Below, one piece after another: positions 6,238 to 6,872 of a stretch of DNA of 6,872 nt. Each line of letters starts with the position of its first letter. The stretch's first letter is position 1. Below the pieces are notes generated by a model. The model did no database searches. It saw only the letters and a list, made by a program, of their open reading frames with translations, and had not been told where the DNA came from. This DNA is from Pseudomonadota bacterium (GTDB lineage Bacteria; SZUA-182; DTGQ01). Where the stretch lies: assembly GCA_030605265.1 (NCBI GenBank), contig JAUWIR010000248.1:1-6872 (forward strand). The letters run 5' to 3'. Position numbers and translations under genes: made by a program.

Positions 6238-6872
6238 ATGAAAAAATATATCTTGATTCTGATTTTTATTACAATCATTGGTTGCGCTTTTGCTTTTGCT
6301 CAGGAGAAAAAAGAACAAATTACCAACACAGTGGGATATCATGAACTACAGGCAATTATGACTGATATAATGCGTTTGTCGAGGCCTTCCGATATCCCTC
6401 AAAGGATTGAATTATTAAATAGAGCCTTAAATAAAGTTAATCAGCATGAATTTCCAGAGGTTTGGGCCTGGTTTGTACACTATCTGGCCATTGCGTACGA
6501 TGATCGCATACTGGGTGATCGGGCAGAGAACCAGGAACTGGCCATTGGTCACTATAAATTGGCTTTAGAGGTGTATAGCAAGGACAAGTATCCGGTGAAT
6601 TGGGCAAAGACCCAATACAATCTGGCCATTGCTTACACTAAGCGCATACGGGGCGATCATGCAGAAAACCTGGAGCTGGCCATTGATCACTATAAATTGG
6701 CTTTAGAGGTGAGGACGAGAGACAAGTATCCAATAGATTGGGCGGCGACCCATAACAATCTGGCCAATGCTTACTATAAGCCCATACGGCGTGATCGAGC
6801 AGAGAACCAGGAGCGCGCCATTGATCACTATGGATATGCTTTAGAGGTATTGACGAAGGTGACGAATCCAGA
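6238..6872 (+). CDS. Exported TPR-repeat protein, N-terminal part (cut by window end)
   Basis: The frame is open from 6238 to the right edge (211 complete codons), so the stop lies outside the window. The N-terminus is a signal peptide: MKK, a hydrophobic core (YILILIFITIIG), then AFAFA before Q22. A relaxed lipobox (IIGC, Cys16) leaves a lipoprotein possible. After a linker (about 22-75) come 46-residue repeats with W76, W122 and W168 at equal spacing. Each has the pattern W-A-x-T-x-x-N-L-A-x-A-Y, R-I-x-G-D-x-A-E-N-x-E-x-A-I-x-H-Y-x-x-A-L-E-V. This is a TPR core (34 residues) with a 12-residue extension, probably a protein-interaction superhelix in the periplasm or on the surface. In proteins I recall with this style of repeat, a CHAT protease-like domain often follows the TPRs; none can be seen here. 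AGAGGA lies ten bases before the ATG. The gene faces away from the three minus-strand genes across about 1.4 kb. Confidence 0.9.
   Translation, partial: MKKYILILIFITIIGCAFAFAQEKKEQITNTVGYHELQAIMTDIMRLSRPSDIPQRIELLNRALNKVNQHEFPEVWAWFVHYLAIAYDDRILGDRAENQELAIGHYKLALEVYSKDKYPVNWAKTQYNLAIAYTKRIRGDHAENLELAIDHYKLALEVRTRDKYPIDWAATHNNLANAYYKPIRRDRAENQERAIDHYGYALEVLTKVTNP
6463..6872 (+). repeat. Tandem 138-bp (46-residue) TPR-coding repeats
   Basis: Units begin at 6463, 6601 and 6739, the third being cut by the window end. A 24-base segment at 6550-6573 recurs identically at 6688-6711, exactly 138 bases later, and in diverged form at 6826-6849. The preserved DNA identity suggests recent unit duplication or gene conversion. 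Confidence 0.85.

Overview
The window is AT-rich bacterial DNA. Three minus-strand genes for secreted or membrane-anchored, enzyme-free, multidomain proteins occupy roughly the first 4.8 kb. A long stretch without intact genes follows (about 4.85-6.24 kb), then the start of a plus-strand tetratricopeptide-repeat (TPR) gene that runs off the right edge. The mix points to a Gram-negative bacterium with a large, repeat-rich genome. The clues are non-cellulosomal cohesin and dockerin domains, an H-type-lectin-like protein, a 46-residue TPR family, and scattered ATTCCCGC...GCGGGAAT palindromes. Desulfobacterota (Desulfobacterales and relatives) is my best guess from family knowledge, but no marker gene here proves it.

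Layout. (1) 79-2658, minus: an 859-residue exported protein with two Cys-containing N-terminal repeats, an unnamed beta-rich domain, a cohesin domain, two Ig-like domains and only two Reg_prop (beta-propeller) repeats. (2) 2896-3519, minus: a 207-residue protein with an N-terminal membrane or signal segment and an H-type-lectin-like fold, into which a duplicated histidine-rich segment (HxH motifs) is inserted. (3) 3645-4811, minus: a 388-residue exported protein with a fibronectin/purple-acid-phosphatase-N-like domain, a carboxypeptidase-regulatory-like middle, a CHB_HEX_C-type domain and a C-terminal type I dockerin. (4) 6238 to the right edge, plus: the N-terminus of an exported TPR protein.

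How the genes may work together. The dockerin of the 3645-4811 protein and the cohesin of the 79-2658 protein lie two genes apart on the same strand. Together they could form a small extracellular complex, with the histidine-rich lectin-like protein as a carbohydrate- or surface-binding partner. No glycoside hydrolase or other catalytic domain is visible, so this looks like an adhesion, matrix or recognition assembly rather than a cellulosome. Binding between these particular proteins is inference.

The gene-poor stretch contains a cluster of inverted repeats (5852-6101), one intact and two apparently decayed copies of a dispersed palindrome, a run of short AAGG repeats, possible remnants of decayed reading frames, and a diverged copy of the TPR gene's own leader about 1.15 kb upstream of it. 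It looks like a region of accumulated repeats and degraded genes next to an accessory gene cluster.
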